This document shows, one piece after another, positions 1 through 8,813 of a stretch of DNA of 64,000 nucleotides. This stretch comes from Eggerthellaceae bacterium UBA3686. Lineage in GTDB: Bacteria; Actinomycetota; Coriobacteriia; Coriobacteriales; Eggerthellaceae. Below the pieces are notes generated by a model that was not told the DNA's origin, made no database searches, and saw nothing but the letters and a program-made list of their open reading frames with translations. A program made the translations under genes and the position numbers. The stretch covers positions 29,425 through 93,424 of the forward strand of contig DFIX01000048.1 in the NCBI GenBank assembly GCA_002371495.1, read 5' to 3'. How positions within the stretch are numbered: position 1 is the first letter of the stretch; each line of letters opens with the position of its first letter.

Positions 1-1122
1 CTGCACGAACCCATCCGCTATGCGCACGCCGGCGTACTTACGCGATGTGCTGGCATCGTAGGATATAGGCTGATAACTTTGGACGAGCTGCTCTTCGGTG
101 CCGCCCGGTAACAATGCCAGAAACGCGGCCGACTGTTCGCCTGAAGCCATATCAAAGCCGATGAACTCGGAAAACGTGCTGGCAACAATAATTCCATCGG
201 CATCGATGACGTTAATCTCGGCGACATCGAGCTCTGCTGCGAGCTGTTTGCACCGATCGTCTGTGGCGGACTGCGTCGAAGGAAGCGCCGTGGCTGCGCG
301 ACGCGCAAGCACGAGCAGATTGTTGTCCGATGCATCGGCGATATCGCGCTCGATGTCGTCGACGTTCAGCTGCAGGAGCTTTGAGGTTTCGGCTTGCGAA
401 AGGTTGGTCTGCAAGACAGCCGTGAACCCCACGGTTACGAAAAAAGCCACGACAACTGCGGCAAGCATGCGCGCATGCAAGATCCTAGCCACGTTGCGCT
501 CTGAGCTGGGCGTCACCAAGGGCTGGCGCTTAATCAGCATCATCACCAACGAGCACAACATCGTGGCAATCCCCACGCAGGTGATCATGGGCAACGCGCA
601 TGCCTGCGCGACCTGGAAGGCGCGCTCGACCTGATCGGGATTCGTCACGAAGACGAGCATCAGGTGCATCACCTCGGCGACAACGCCGGTGGCAAATGCG
701 AAGGCCAAATTGGGTATGTGGCGTTCGAACAGGAACTTGCGCAGAAGCGCTGCGTAAACGCCGGCGAAGATAGTGCCAAGGGTACAAGCGACCTGCGTGA
801 ACTCGCCCACGCCCCACATGACGGCAAGCCAGCGCTCCACTCCGCCGATAACGCCCGCGATGATGCCGGCTGGCCCGCCGAAGTAAAGGCCCGCCGCCAA
901 TGGCGCAGCATCGCGAACGTTCATCATGGCGCCGTTGACGGGTATACCCGACTCAGTACCGTAAATGGCAATGAGGCCGAACGCGACACCCACGATTACC
1001 TGCCAGCCCCGTTCGGGGATAGCGGCCACACGTGAACTCCGGCGCAAAAACGTCAGCAGTACGCACATCACTGCCGGCAGCAGCGTTGCGAACGCAAATT
1101 GGGCGATGATGACGATATCCAA
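1..1122 (-). CDS. LytS/YhcK-type 5TM receptor sensor protein, C-terminus outside window
   Basis: This is an open frame of 374 residues that runs off the left edge. It starts at a TTG with GGAAAGG upstream, and a stop codon lies seven codons further up, so no better start exists. The N-terminal ~200 residues are hydrophobic and carry the 5TM-5TMR_LYT pattern (NVRDAAPLAAGLYFGGPAG, then GGVERW). After a further membrane segment (near nt 450) comes an extracytoplasmic sensor-like stretch with INVIDADGIIVAS and SEFIGFDMASG, typical of Cache or PAS-like ligand domains. The output domain (histidine kinase, GGDEF, EAL or phosphatase) lies outside the window, so the signalling type cannot be stated. 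The family senses extracellular ligands or membrane state. Confidence 0.7.
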   Translation of the reverse strand, partial: MDIVIIAQFAFATLLPAVMCVLLTFLRRSSRVAAIPERGWQVIVGVAFGLIAIYGTESGIPVNGAMMNVRDAAPLAAGLYFGGPAGIIAGVIGGVERWLAVMWGVGEFTQVACTLGTIFAGVYAALLRKFLFERHIPNLAFAFATGVVAEVMHLMLVFVTNPDQVERAFQVAQACALPMITCVGIATMLCSLVMMLIKRQPLVTPSSERNVARILHARMLAAVVVAFFVTVGFTAVLQTNLSQAETSKLLQLNVDDIERDIADASDNNLLVLARRAATALPSTQSATDDRCKQLAAELDVAEINVIDADGIIVASTFSEFIGFDMASGEQSAAFLALLPGGTEEQLVQSYQPISYDASTSRKYAGVRIADGFVQ

Positions 1123-1492
1123 GAAATCGCTGCCTTTCCGAGCCTACAATGTTCCTATTGTACGATGAATTAGCTATCAGAGTGCAGCAACAGCAAAACG
1201 GCATCTGTAAAACGAATACGGAACACTCGTTACAGGCGTCCCCGAACCAGGTCATTGCCGTTCATGTTAGTCTCACGACCGGCCGCTCAATCCAGGCTTT
1301 TCCGCTACTATTCGCACAGCAATCACGATCGTCTGCCCAGGTCAACGGCAGGGCGATAGGTCTACAGCTGCTCAAGTTTTAGTGGATTAAGTTAGTAGCT
1401 ACGCAAGCGGCTACGCACCCTGCCGCTAACCTGGGCTGCCAGCGGGTGAATAGTAGCGCTTTTCCCGCCCTTTGCAGATGCTTGTCCGCACC
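1123..1492. other. gap of 370 nt without a recognisable gene
   Basis: This stretch separates the sensor gene from the end of the exporter operon. I see no ORF with a family signature, no NHLP-type precursor peptide and no convincing terminator. The only structure is a weak 5-bp stem near 1429-1452 without a T run. Confidence 0.4.
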
Positions 1493-3673
1493 TTACACAT
1501 CGAGGCGCTGACGCTCGACGAGTTCGGCGAACAGGCCCCCCTTCTGAATCAGCTCGTCGTAAGTGCCGTCCTCGACGATGCGGCCGCCTTCCAGGTAAAG
1601 AATGCGGTCGCAGTTCTTGATGGTGGAAAGCCGATGCGCGATGACGATGCGCGTGCATGCGAGCGCGTCGAGCGATTCGGCAACCCGCTTCTGGGTGAGG
1701 TTGTCGAGCGCGCTCGTGGCCTCGTCGAAGATGAGGATTCGAGGGCGGGGCGCTACTGCGCGAGCAATCATGAGGCGCTGCTTCTGTCCGCCCGAGATGC
1801 CTCCTGACCCCTCTGTGATCATGGTGTGCATCCCGTTCGGCATAGCGCGGATGTCATCGGCAATACCCGCAATCTCGGCTGCCTCCCATGCGTCTTCCTC
1901 CGTCAGGTTCGGCGCCGAGATGGTGATGTTGCTGAAGACGTCTTCCTGGAACAAACTGCCGTCCTGGGTAACCGCACCGACACGGCGGCGAAGCGAGCGC
2001 AGGTCGAGCCCCGCCAGGTCTTTGCCATCGTAGTAGATGGCGCCCTTTTCGGGCTTCTCGAACCCGAGCAACAGACGTACGAGCGTCGATTTGCCGCAAC
2101 CTGACTTGCCTACAACAGCCACATATTCACCCGCGCGTACGACCAGGTCCAAGCCGTCGATGACGTAGGGCATGCTCTCGTCGTAGCGGAAGCGAACACC
2201 CGAGAGTTCGATACGGCCAGAAAGCTCGGTAAGGATTTCCTTGTCCTCGGCGACTTCGGGCTCTGCTTCCAAGATGGGCTCCACCAAATCGAGGTAAGGC
2301 TTGATTCGCGCCGCCGCCTGCACGACGCCGGCCAACGACGTGAACGCGCCCATGACCATGCCGTAAGCAGCAAAGAACGCGATGTAGTCCGAAGGCGCGA
2401 CACCCGATGATGCGGCAAGGTAGTACAGCACTATCGCGCCTGCAAGCGAGACAGCTGAATTCACGGCCCCGCTGACTTTCAGGAAAAACGGAGGATTGTA
2501 CTGCAGCTCGGCGCTCCTGGTGTAAGAGCGAGCCCACTGGGCAAACGCACGTTTTTCGGCGCCCGCGAGCTTGATCTTCTGCACGCCGTAGATGAGAGCG
2601 AAGCTCTTTCCGTTTTCTTTGGCGGCGTATTCCATCTGCTGGCGCGTGACCCGCATCTGCATGAGCGAGGTAACGAGCATTACCGCGATGGTTGCCGCGA
2701 TGACCGCGACAGCCGGCCACATGAGAACGGGCGCGAAAGCACCGATTTGCACCACATATAAAAGCGAGAACACAGCTGTGGTGCCAAGCGATAGCACGTT
2801 TGAAACTATAAGCTCCACAAGGGCTTTAGCGGCCGCGCTTCGGCTTGCAAGCTCGCCGGCGCTGTAGCCCCTGAAGAATTCAGCCGGCAAGCTGAGGATG
2901 CGCATCATGACCGCCGACGCAACCGACATAGAAGCCTTGGTGAGGATGCGATTAATCGAGATTTCGCGCGAAGCCGTCACGAGCTGCTGCGCCAGCGCAG
3001 TGCACAGCAGAAACGCCGCGGTCGACCACAGGACCGCATAGCTGCCAGTATCGGCAACGTAGCCCGTCAGGATCTTCACGATCGGCGGCAAGAGCATGCC
3101 TATGAGGGTAACGAGCAGCGAAATGCCCGAAAGCAGCAAGATGTCGACCGCATTCAGGCATTGCCACATGTAAGACAGCAGGTCGTGCACGCCAATCTTT
3201 CCGAGCGGCAGAGGACGGTAGAAACAGCGGGCCTCGTACGCAAAACTACTTGCATTGCGGCTGTTCACAACACACTTGCGTCCGGTCTCGTCGCGATACC
3301 AGTAGCCGCGATACGGCAAGGGATACAAGGGGACCGGAGCGCCATCGGACGCACGGTAGGCTATCATTGGCCCGAAGGCATCCTTGTACCAGCCCTTCGA
3401 CAACCCCACCATGCGATGCATGATGCCGTGGGGACGCAAGGCGTATTCCAACTGCTCTTCGGGATCGGTCACATGTGCGGGAATGTCGACAGGGTTTATG
3501 CGGTAGAACTTGAGGATATCGTCAACCGCCTCCTTCGTCACGATGCGCTCGGTGGCCATCGAGCCAGCGACATCCTTCCCCACAACGGCTGAGGCCATGC
3601 GCAATATGGAATCCTCGAACAGTTCTTGATCGCCACGTTCGCGCTGCTTAATCTGATCGTCGAATATGCCCAT
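1493..3673 (-). CDS. NHLM-type bacteriocin/peptide export ABC transporter, permease-ATPase subunit
   Basis: A 726-residue half-transporter fused to its ATPase, of the NHLM bacteriocin export family. The N-terminal ~160 residues are a cytoplasmic domain typical of this subunit (YPLPYRGYWYRD). The ABC transmembrane domain follows at about 165-450. The nucleotide-binding domain is complete: Walker A VVGKSGCGKST, signature SGGQKQRL, Walker B ILIFDEATSALD and H-loop IAHRLS. There is no peptidase domain. The gene lies 11 nt downstream of the second ABC subunit, so the two are co-transcribed and probably form a heterodimer. Known relatives export leader-bearing modified peptides. The cargo here is unknown because no precursor gene is nearby. 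Confidence 0.85.
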   Translation of the reverse strand: MGIFDDQIKQRERGDQELFEDSILRMASAVVGKDVAGSMATERIVTKEAVDDILKFYRINPVDIPAHVTDPEEQLEYALRPHGIMHRMVGLSKGWYKDAFGPMIAYRASDGAPVPLYPLPYRGYWYRDETGRKCVVNSRNASSFAYEARCFYRPLPLGKIGVHDLLSYMWQCLNAVDILLLSGISLLVTLIGMLLPPIVKILTGYVADTGSYAVLWSTAAFLLCTALAQQLVTASREISINRILTKASMSVASAVMMRILSLPAEFFRGYSAGELASRSAAAKALVELIVSNVLSLGTTAVFSLLYVVQIGAFAPVLMWPAVAVIAATIAVMLVTSLMQMRVTRQQMEYAAKENGKSFALIYGVQKIKLAGAEKRAFAQWARSYTRSAELQYNPPFFLKVSGAVNSAVSLAGAIVLYYLAASSGVAPSDYIAFFAAYGMVMGAFTSLAGVVQAAARIKPYLDLVEPILEAEPEVAEDKEILTELSGRIELSGVRFRYDESMPYVIDGLDLVVRAGEYVAVVGKSGCGKSTLVRLLLGFEKPEKGAIYYDGKDLAGLDLRSLRRRVGAVTQDGSLFQEDVFSNITISAPNLTEEDAWEAAEIAGIADDIRAMPNGMHTMITEGSGGISGGQKQRLMIARAVAPRPRILIFDEATSALDNLTQKRVAESLDALACTRIVIAHRLSTIKNCDRILYLEGGRIVEDGTYDELIQKGGLFAELVERQRLDV

Positions 3674-3684
3674 GTCCTCACCCC

Positions 3685-5859
3685 CTAATCGTTGGTAACC
3701 AGTTCGGCGTATACGCCGCCTGCTTTATACAGTTCGTCGTGCGTGCCACGCTCGACCACCTTGCCGTGGTCGAGCACGATGATTTCATCGCAATCGCGGA
3801 TGGTCGAGAGCCTGTGCGCAATGATAATGCAGGTGACGCCTCGGTCCTTCACTGCCTGTACGACCTCGTGCTCGGTTTTGGCATCGAGCGCGCTCGTCGC
3901 CTCGTCCATGATGATGACGCTCGGATCGGCCGCGAGCACGCGCGCGATTTCGAGGCGCTGTCGCTGGCCACCCGACAAGTCACGACCACCCTCGGTAATC
4001 ATGCCCTCGTAACCGCCCTCGCGCGCCATGATGTCATTGTGAATTTGGGCATCGCGCGCCGCGAGGATGATCTCGAAATCTTCGATGGACTCGTCCCACA
4101 TGCTGATATTGTTGGCTATGGTGTCCTCGAACAAGATGATGTCCTGGTCGACCACGGCAACTGAACCCGTAAAGACGCTTCGCTCGATGCTTGCCGCCGG
4201 CTTGCCGTCGAATAGGATCTCGCCGCTCCACGGCTGGTAGAGTCCGGCAATCAGCTTCGAAAGCGTGGATTTGCCGCACCCCGACGTACCGACGAACGCC
4301 ACGCTCGCACCCGGTTCGACCTTCATCGAGAAACCCTCGATGACCGGCTCGCCTTGCCGGGCATAGCCAAATGTCACATTCCTGAGTTCGACCTCGCCGT
4401 ACAGTTTGCCGTAATCGGCATCGTCCTCAAGCGGGTCGTCACGATAATTCGGGTCCAGAGGGTATTGCATCACGTCCTCGATGCGCTCCATCTGCGTGCG
4501 CATCTCCTGCAAGACTTGCCCTGCTTTTATCGTGGTCATGGCGGGGTTCATGAACAGCGAGATATAACCCTGAAACGCCATGACCATGCCAAGCGAGAAC
4601 TGCCCCTGCATCACGAGGAAAACGCCGATGACCAACACGGCATAGTTAGCGAGGCTCGTCAGGAAGTTGGGAACCAGCCCCAAATACAGGTTCAGGTTTG
4701 CGAAGCGAACGGTAGACGCGTTCACCGAGGCCTGGTAGCCCGCCCATTTGGCGAAGTATCCGTTCTCGGCGCCCGATGCCTTGATCGTCTCGATCATTTG
4801 TATACCCGATACGGTTGAAGACTCGAGCTTGCCCGCATCGCGCATCTGCACGCGGGTGATATTTACGCGCTTCCTCGAAATATAGCTTGCGAGCAGCGAA
4901 TTCATCACGATAGTAGCTATGCCCACCATCGTGAGCAGCACGGAATAGCGGATCATGACGATCAGGTAGAATGTCATCATGGCAATATTGAGCACAAGCG
5001 GCGTAAGCGTGTTGACGAGCGTTTCGGCTATTACGGCGTTCGTGTTCTTGCGCTGCTGGATGTCGCCTGACCTGCGCTGCGAGAAAAAATCCATGGGCAT
5101 GCGCAGCACGTGCCACATGAACGTCGACGCCCCGATGACGGCCATCTTCCCGTTTATCTTCAGCGAATAGATCGATTTTACGGCGACCACGATCACCTGA
5201 ACGACGCCTACCGCTGTGAGCAAGACGATGAACGGCATGAGCAATTCGGCGTTTTCGCCCGTGAGCAACCGGTCCATGAAGAATCGCGTGAATGCGGGCG
5301 TGAGCATCTCAAGAAGGTATGCGATCAGCGTCGTCAGCGCAACGAACGCGACAGCGGCACCGGCTCCCCGCAGGCGGTTACGCGCGAACTCAGCCGTGCT
5401 CTTGCGCTTGCCTTCGGGAACAAAGCCATCCGTGGGCGCAAAGGTCAGGCATACGCCGCCATACGAGCGTTCGAACTCGTCGAGCGCCATCTTGCGCGGG
5501 CCCTTCGCAGGATCGTTTACATGAACGGTTCCGCCTGCAAAACCGCAGCATACGGCATAATCGCTTCCGTTCCAGGTAACAATGCAGGGGAATGGCCCCA
5601 TTTCGCGCAGCGCATCGATGCCGCGGCCGTAACCCTCGACCTCGAGCCCGTAGGCGCGGGCAGCTTTCGCGATGTTTGCCAGACTCGCCCCGTCGCGCGA
5701 CACGCCACAGTCGGTGCGCACTTGCTCGAGCGGCATCCATTTGCCGTAGTACGCGAGCACCATGGTCAGCGCTGCTGCGCCGCTCTCGAGCGACTCCATC
5801 TGCATGACCTGGGGGACTTTGGCCACGCCCTTCGCTAACGGTTGTTTCACCTTGGCCAT
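3685..5859 (-). CDS. NHLM-type export ABC transporter with degenerate C39 peptidase domain
   Basis: 724 residues: an N-terminal C39-like domain (about 10-135), an ABC transmembrane region (about 160-450) and an ATPase with Walker A FVGTSGCGKST, signature SGGQRQRL and Walker B VIIMDEATSALD. In active family members the first domain cleaves double-glycine leaders using Cys, His and Asp. Here the Cys position is Ser26 (QMESLESGAAAL), the His position is Asp100 (WNGSDYAV), and only Asp116 (NDPAKGPR) remains. The fold is otherwise well conserved, so this looks like a binding domain, as in HlyB, rather than a protease. The start is supported by a short spacing (13 nt) after the small membrane protein gene upstream. 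Confidence 0.85.
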   Translation of the reverse strand: MAKVKQPLAKGVAKVPQVMQMESLESGAAALTMVLAYYGKWMPLEQVRTDCGVSRDGASLANIAKAARAYGLEVEGYGRGIDALREMGPFPCIVTWNGSDYAVCCGFAGGTVHVNDPAKGPRKMALDEFERSYGGVCLTFAPTDGFVPEGKRKSTAEFARNRLRGAGAAVAFVALTTLIAYLLEMLTPAFTRFFMDRLLTGENAELLMPFIVLLTAVGVVQVIVVAVKSIYSLKINGKMAVIGASTFMWHVLRMPMDFFSQRRSGDIQQRKNTNAVIAETLVNTLTPLVLNIAMMTFYLIVMIRYSVLLTMVGIATIVMNSLLASYISRKRVNITRVQMRDAGKLESSTVSGIQMIETIKASGAENGYFAKWAGYQASVNASTVRFANLNLYLGLVPNFLTSLANYAVLVIGVFLVMQGQFSLGMVMAFQGYISLFMNPAMTTIKAGQVLQEMRTQMERIEDVMQYPLDPNYRDDPLEDDADYGKLYGEVELRNVTFGYARQGEPVIEGFSMKVEPGASVAFVGTSGCGKSTLSKLIAGLYQPWSGEILFDGKPAASIERSVFTGSVAVVDQDIILFEDTIANNISMWDESIEDFEIILAARDAQIHNDIMAREGGYEGMITEGGRDLSGGQRQRLEIARVLAADPSVIIMDEATSALDAKTEHEVVQAVKDRGVTCIIIAHRLSTIRDCDEIIVLDHGKVVERGTHDELYKAGGVYAELVTND

Positions 5860-5872
5860 AAAAGCAGCCCCA

Positions 5873-6274
5873 TCAGTTGAGCAGCATCGATATGACCTGC
5901 GTAGTCTTATATCCTACGCGCACATCGTACGAGCCATCGGGAATGTTGGCACGAGCAGAGGCAACGAGGTTGCCCGACCCATCAGTGCCGACCGTCAAAA
6001 CCTCGGCACGCACGTCGCCGACTTCCACCTGCATGCCGGCTTGCACCCGACTTGCCTTGGCCGGGTCGTCGAAAGTGACGGTGAGCTCGCCTCCGACGGC
6101 ACGCGCCGAGCCCGTGGCGTAGCTTTCGATGGTTGTGAAGCCGCTCCAAAGCAGCAAGCCGACGACAAGCAAGACAACGGCCGTCAGAAGCACCCAGATT
6201 TTAGGGCTGGTCACCTTGAGGTAGTCGTTAAGCTGCTCGGGCGAAGTAATCCTGCGCGTATCGTTGCCCCCCAT
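5873..6274 (-). CDS. short NHLM-type secretion accessory protein (HlyD-like N-terminus only)
   Basis: 133 residues. The N-terminus has the NHLM secretion-protein signature (RITSPEQLNDYLKVTSP) followed by one membrane helix at about 28-48, then a small beta-rich extracytoplasmic domain of about 85 residues. Standard HlyD-like adaptor proteins of these systems are several times longer and contain coiled-coil hairpins; both are missing here. It is first in the exporter operon. It probably anchors or gates the ABC pair in this monoderm host, which has no outer membrane to span. The assignment rests on the N-terminal signature and context. Confidence 0.6.
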   Translation of the reverse strand: MGGNDTRRITSPEQLNDYLKVTSPKIWVLLTAVVLLVVGLLLWSGFTTIESYATGSARAVGGELTVTFDDPAKASRVQAGMQVEVGDVRAEVLTVGTDGSGNLVASARANIPDGSYDVRVGYKTTQVISMLLN

Positions 6275-6386
6275 CTAAAGCCTTCCTCGTCGTATTGCCT
6301 CAGAAGCGCCAGGCGCTGGGCGGCGCATCCGCATAAAAGGTCTGCGACATCCTTGCATGCCGCGCTGCCTTTATTGTATGCGTTTC

Positions 6387-6411
6387 ATTATAAGTCATTG
6401 GTTTTTGTCAA
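6387..6411 (-). promoter_or_regulatory. probable promoter of the peptide-exporter operon
   Basis: On the minus strand a perfect TATAAT (6387-6392) lies about 115 nt upstream of the first exporter gene. A TTGACA is at 6406-6411, but the 13-nt spacer is too short, so the real -35 may be the neighbouring TATTTG. The surrounding region (6275-6568) is AT-rich and shows no gene I can support. Confidence 0.4.
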
Positions 6412-6568
6412 ATAATAATTTGAATGGAACCCGATACAGCCCTCGCGCGTCACCGAAAGAGCACGCGAAGGACTCCTGTTTATCCTCAGGTGCGAGCGAA
6501 GGGCCCATTTCCCCTGACAAGCGAAGGAGCCAAGCGTTTCGGACCCGTCGATCAGACCGCACAGGCGC

Positions 6569-7021
6569 TTATTCACCGCTCGTTCCCTCAAGACCAGCGC
6601 CAGGCTGGCGCTTCTTTATCGCCAGGAGCCTCCGCACGAGGTCGACAGTCCCCACTGCACCCACGGCAATGCCGACAGCGATAACGAAAGGCCGCATCAC
6701 CGAGTTGCAATGCATAGCAGGATCGGCGCATAAGCCGATGATGAGCCCGGGCGTTGCCGCAACCAGGAAACCGAGCAGCCCGCAGGCCAGCGAGAGCCCC
6801 CGCCGCTCGCCCTCATCGGTCTCGAATATGCGGACGATGGCCAGAATTGCCATCACGGCGCCAATTCCCAACACGGCCCGGGAAGCCCACAGGCAACTCG
6901 ATGCATCCTGGCCGCCATGCGCCTCGCACGGGCCAGCAAAGGTGGCGACGCCCGCTAGGAGCAACGCTGCGAGCGCAGTCAGAACAAGCCCGGCAACAGG
7001 TTGCGCTTTCGGCTTCTCCAT
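6569..7021 (-). CDS. DUF4418 family membrane protein
   Basis: 150 residues with four predicted membrane helices. The Cys/His pattern matches DUF4418: CEAHGG and SSCLW after helix one, and IGLCADPAMHC before helix four. Proteins of this family often sit next to MacB-type ABC genes; none is present here. An ATG five codons further upstream exists, but the one chosen is preceded by GGGGGCG at proper distance. Function is unknown. The conserved Cys/His residues face the same side as the loops and might bind a metal, which is inference only. Confidence 0.65.
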   Translation of the reverse strand: MEKPKAQPVAGLVLTALAALLLAGVATFAGPCEAHGGQDASSCLWASRAVLGIGAVMAILAIVRIFETDEGERRGLSLACGLLGFLVAATPGLIIGLCADPAMHCNSVMRPFVIAVGIAVGAVGTVDLVRRLLAIKKRQPGAGLEGTSGE

Positions 7022-7089
7022 AGTCGCCCCCTTCATGCATGTTTCCGTTTGCCGGCGCCTATCGTATCATGCCGAACTTGCATGACGCG

Positions 7090-8628
7090 CTACTGCGACA
7101 CATACGACGCGATGCCGTCATGATTCTCAACGATAAGAATCGACTCGAGCAGGCGATGCCGCACGTTGAAGTCATCGAGGTCGAGCGGGCACAGCTCCAA
7201 AATCCTTTTCAACCGATACGCAAGGGTGTTCCGATGAACGTACAGCGCGTTGGCGGTCACCTGTACATCGCGATCGTTTTTCAGGAACGCAGACAACGTT
7301 GGAAGGAGCTGCACGGCATGCATGCGGTCGTATTCGCGCAGCGTCATGATCGCCGGATGGCAGAACGCCTCGAGCTCCTCGATGCACGAAAAGTTCAAGT
7401 AGGGTTGGTATGCCGCCACGTCGCCGTAGCATACGACGTCATCTTCTAGGCCGATAGCATCGCGGACCCGCAAAGCCTCGCGCGCTTGCCAGTAAGCGCG
7501 CGGCGTATCTAGGAAGCTGTCTTGCACGTCGCTTACGGCAGCGCGACATTGCTGGTTGCGACAGATGCCCTTGACCTTTCGCAGCACCGAATCTTTCTCG
7601 TTATGCAACTTCAGCTGAAACAGGGCGATTACCCGCCCGTCATGCGAAACGGCTCGACAGCCCTGACGGTCCTCGAGCAAACGTGCCAAATGTTCGCGCC
7701 GGAAATCGCTCGACACCGACAGCTCGACGATCGCCACGACCGAGAGCCCTTTCGCGTCGAACGCGAGCGCGTCCAGCTGGCTCGAAATATAGCCAGGATC
7801 CCGAAGTCCCCCTGTAAGCCAATCGATTACGAAGTGCTCGTAGAGCGGCCCTCGCCTCGACTGGTATGTCGGGTCCGCCTGCATCGCCCGCAAGACGATG
7901 GAGCCCACCCTGTCAATGAGCTCAAGATCGCACGGCGTTATGTTGCGGTACATCTGCACGACGAACAAATGCCCCTGCACCTTGCCGCCAAGGCGCAAAT
8001 TCAAATTGGCAAACGGCGTATAGAAGTACTCCGACCTGACCACGGTTGCCACATTCGAGGATTCGATGTCGTGAAGCTCGTCGCTGCGAATGAGATTTGC
8101 GATGATGTCGTACGAAAGGTATCCGCGCTTAGCCGCGTTCATCCAGTTGACGCTCATTTCCTCCATGTCGGGGTCGTCGACGATCGCCATCACCTTGAAG
8201 CTCGAATCGACAATGTACACGGGATTGCCGAGCAGCCGCGAGAGCAATTCGACGATTTGGCTCAAACCATCGAGGCGCCATGCAAGCTCGCTCATCCGGG
8301 CGAAGGCGTCGTCGAGCTCATCGACGATATCGGACACTGCATTATGAAGCGCCGCAGACCCAACTGCTCCTTCGACGATAAGGCTCGGCTCGCGCCAACT
8401 GTGCTCCGGCATGCCGGAGAGCACGAACGAGCAAGATGCGGTGGAATCATGCGCCGCGCCTTCTTCGCGCCCTTCAGGGCATATGTACAGCGTATCGTCA
8501 TCAAGCGCCGCGGCATGCTCCGGCAGCAACCGCACCTTCCGCACATGCGCGTCCCGGTCGTTCATCGCCAGCGTGCGAAAACCCTTGCCGCAAAGGCGCT
8601 CGGCTATCAGCCGCAGCGAGTACTGCAT
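7090..8628 (-). CDS. PucR-family transcriptional regulator
   Basis: 512 residues. The C-terminal ~60 residues are the PucR/CdaR-type helix-turn-helix (TANALYVHRNTLAYRLKRI followed by NVRHRLLESILIVEN). The middle part (about 150-260) reads as a sensor region and about 290-400 as the GGDEF-like domain common in this family. The gene is transcribed away from the UroD-family methyltransferase gene at 8814, with 185 nt between the two starts, so it is the likely regulator of that gene. PucR proteins respond to purines, amino acids or aromatic ligands; the effector here cannot be read from sequence. Confidence 0.85.
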   Translation of the reverse strand: MQYSLRLIAERLCGKGFRTLAMNDRDAHVRKVRLLPEHAAALDDDTLYICPEGREEGAAHDSTASCSFVLSGMPEHSWREPSLIVEGAVGSAALHNAVSDIVDELDDAFARMSELAWRLDGLSQIVELLSRLLGNPVYIVDSSFKVMAIVDDPDMEEMSVNWMNAAKRGYLSYDIIANLIRSDELHDIESSNVATVVRSEYFYTPFANLNLRLGGKVQGHLFVVQMYRNITPCDLELIDRVGSIVLRAMQADPTYQSRRGPLYEHFVIDWLTGGLRDPGYISSQLDALAFDAKGLSVVAIVELSVSSDFRREHLARLLEDRQGCRAVSHDGRVIALFQLKLHNEKDSVLRKVKGICRNQQCRAAVSDVQDSFLDTPRAYWQAREALRVRDAIGLEDDVVCYGDVAAYQPYLNFSCIEELEAFCHPAIMTLREYDRMHAVQLLPTLSAFLKNDRDVQVTANALYVHRNTLAYRLKRILELCPLDLDDFNVRHRLLESILIVENHDGIASYVSQ

Positions 8629-8813
8629 ACTCCCCCCTTCCGTACCGCCGATGAGTCAGGCTACCAGGTAGGTGGTTCATTATTATGCAAGTCGCACAAT
8701 TTTTTGTTGAAAGAATCTCATTGCTTACCGAATACTTGCATTCTACATCTGTGTACGATGTTTTCAGTCGCGGCAAGATAATCCTTTCAGCAGCGTTTTT
8801 ACAAGGAGATGCT

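Noticed and set aside
6388..6591. Short minus-strand ORF upstream of the exporter operon as a possible precursor peptide
   Set aside because: It has no leader signature, no double-glycine site and no ribosome site, and it overlaps the promoter and the end of the DUF4418 gene.
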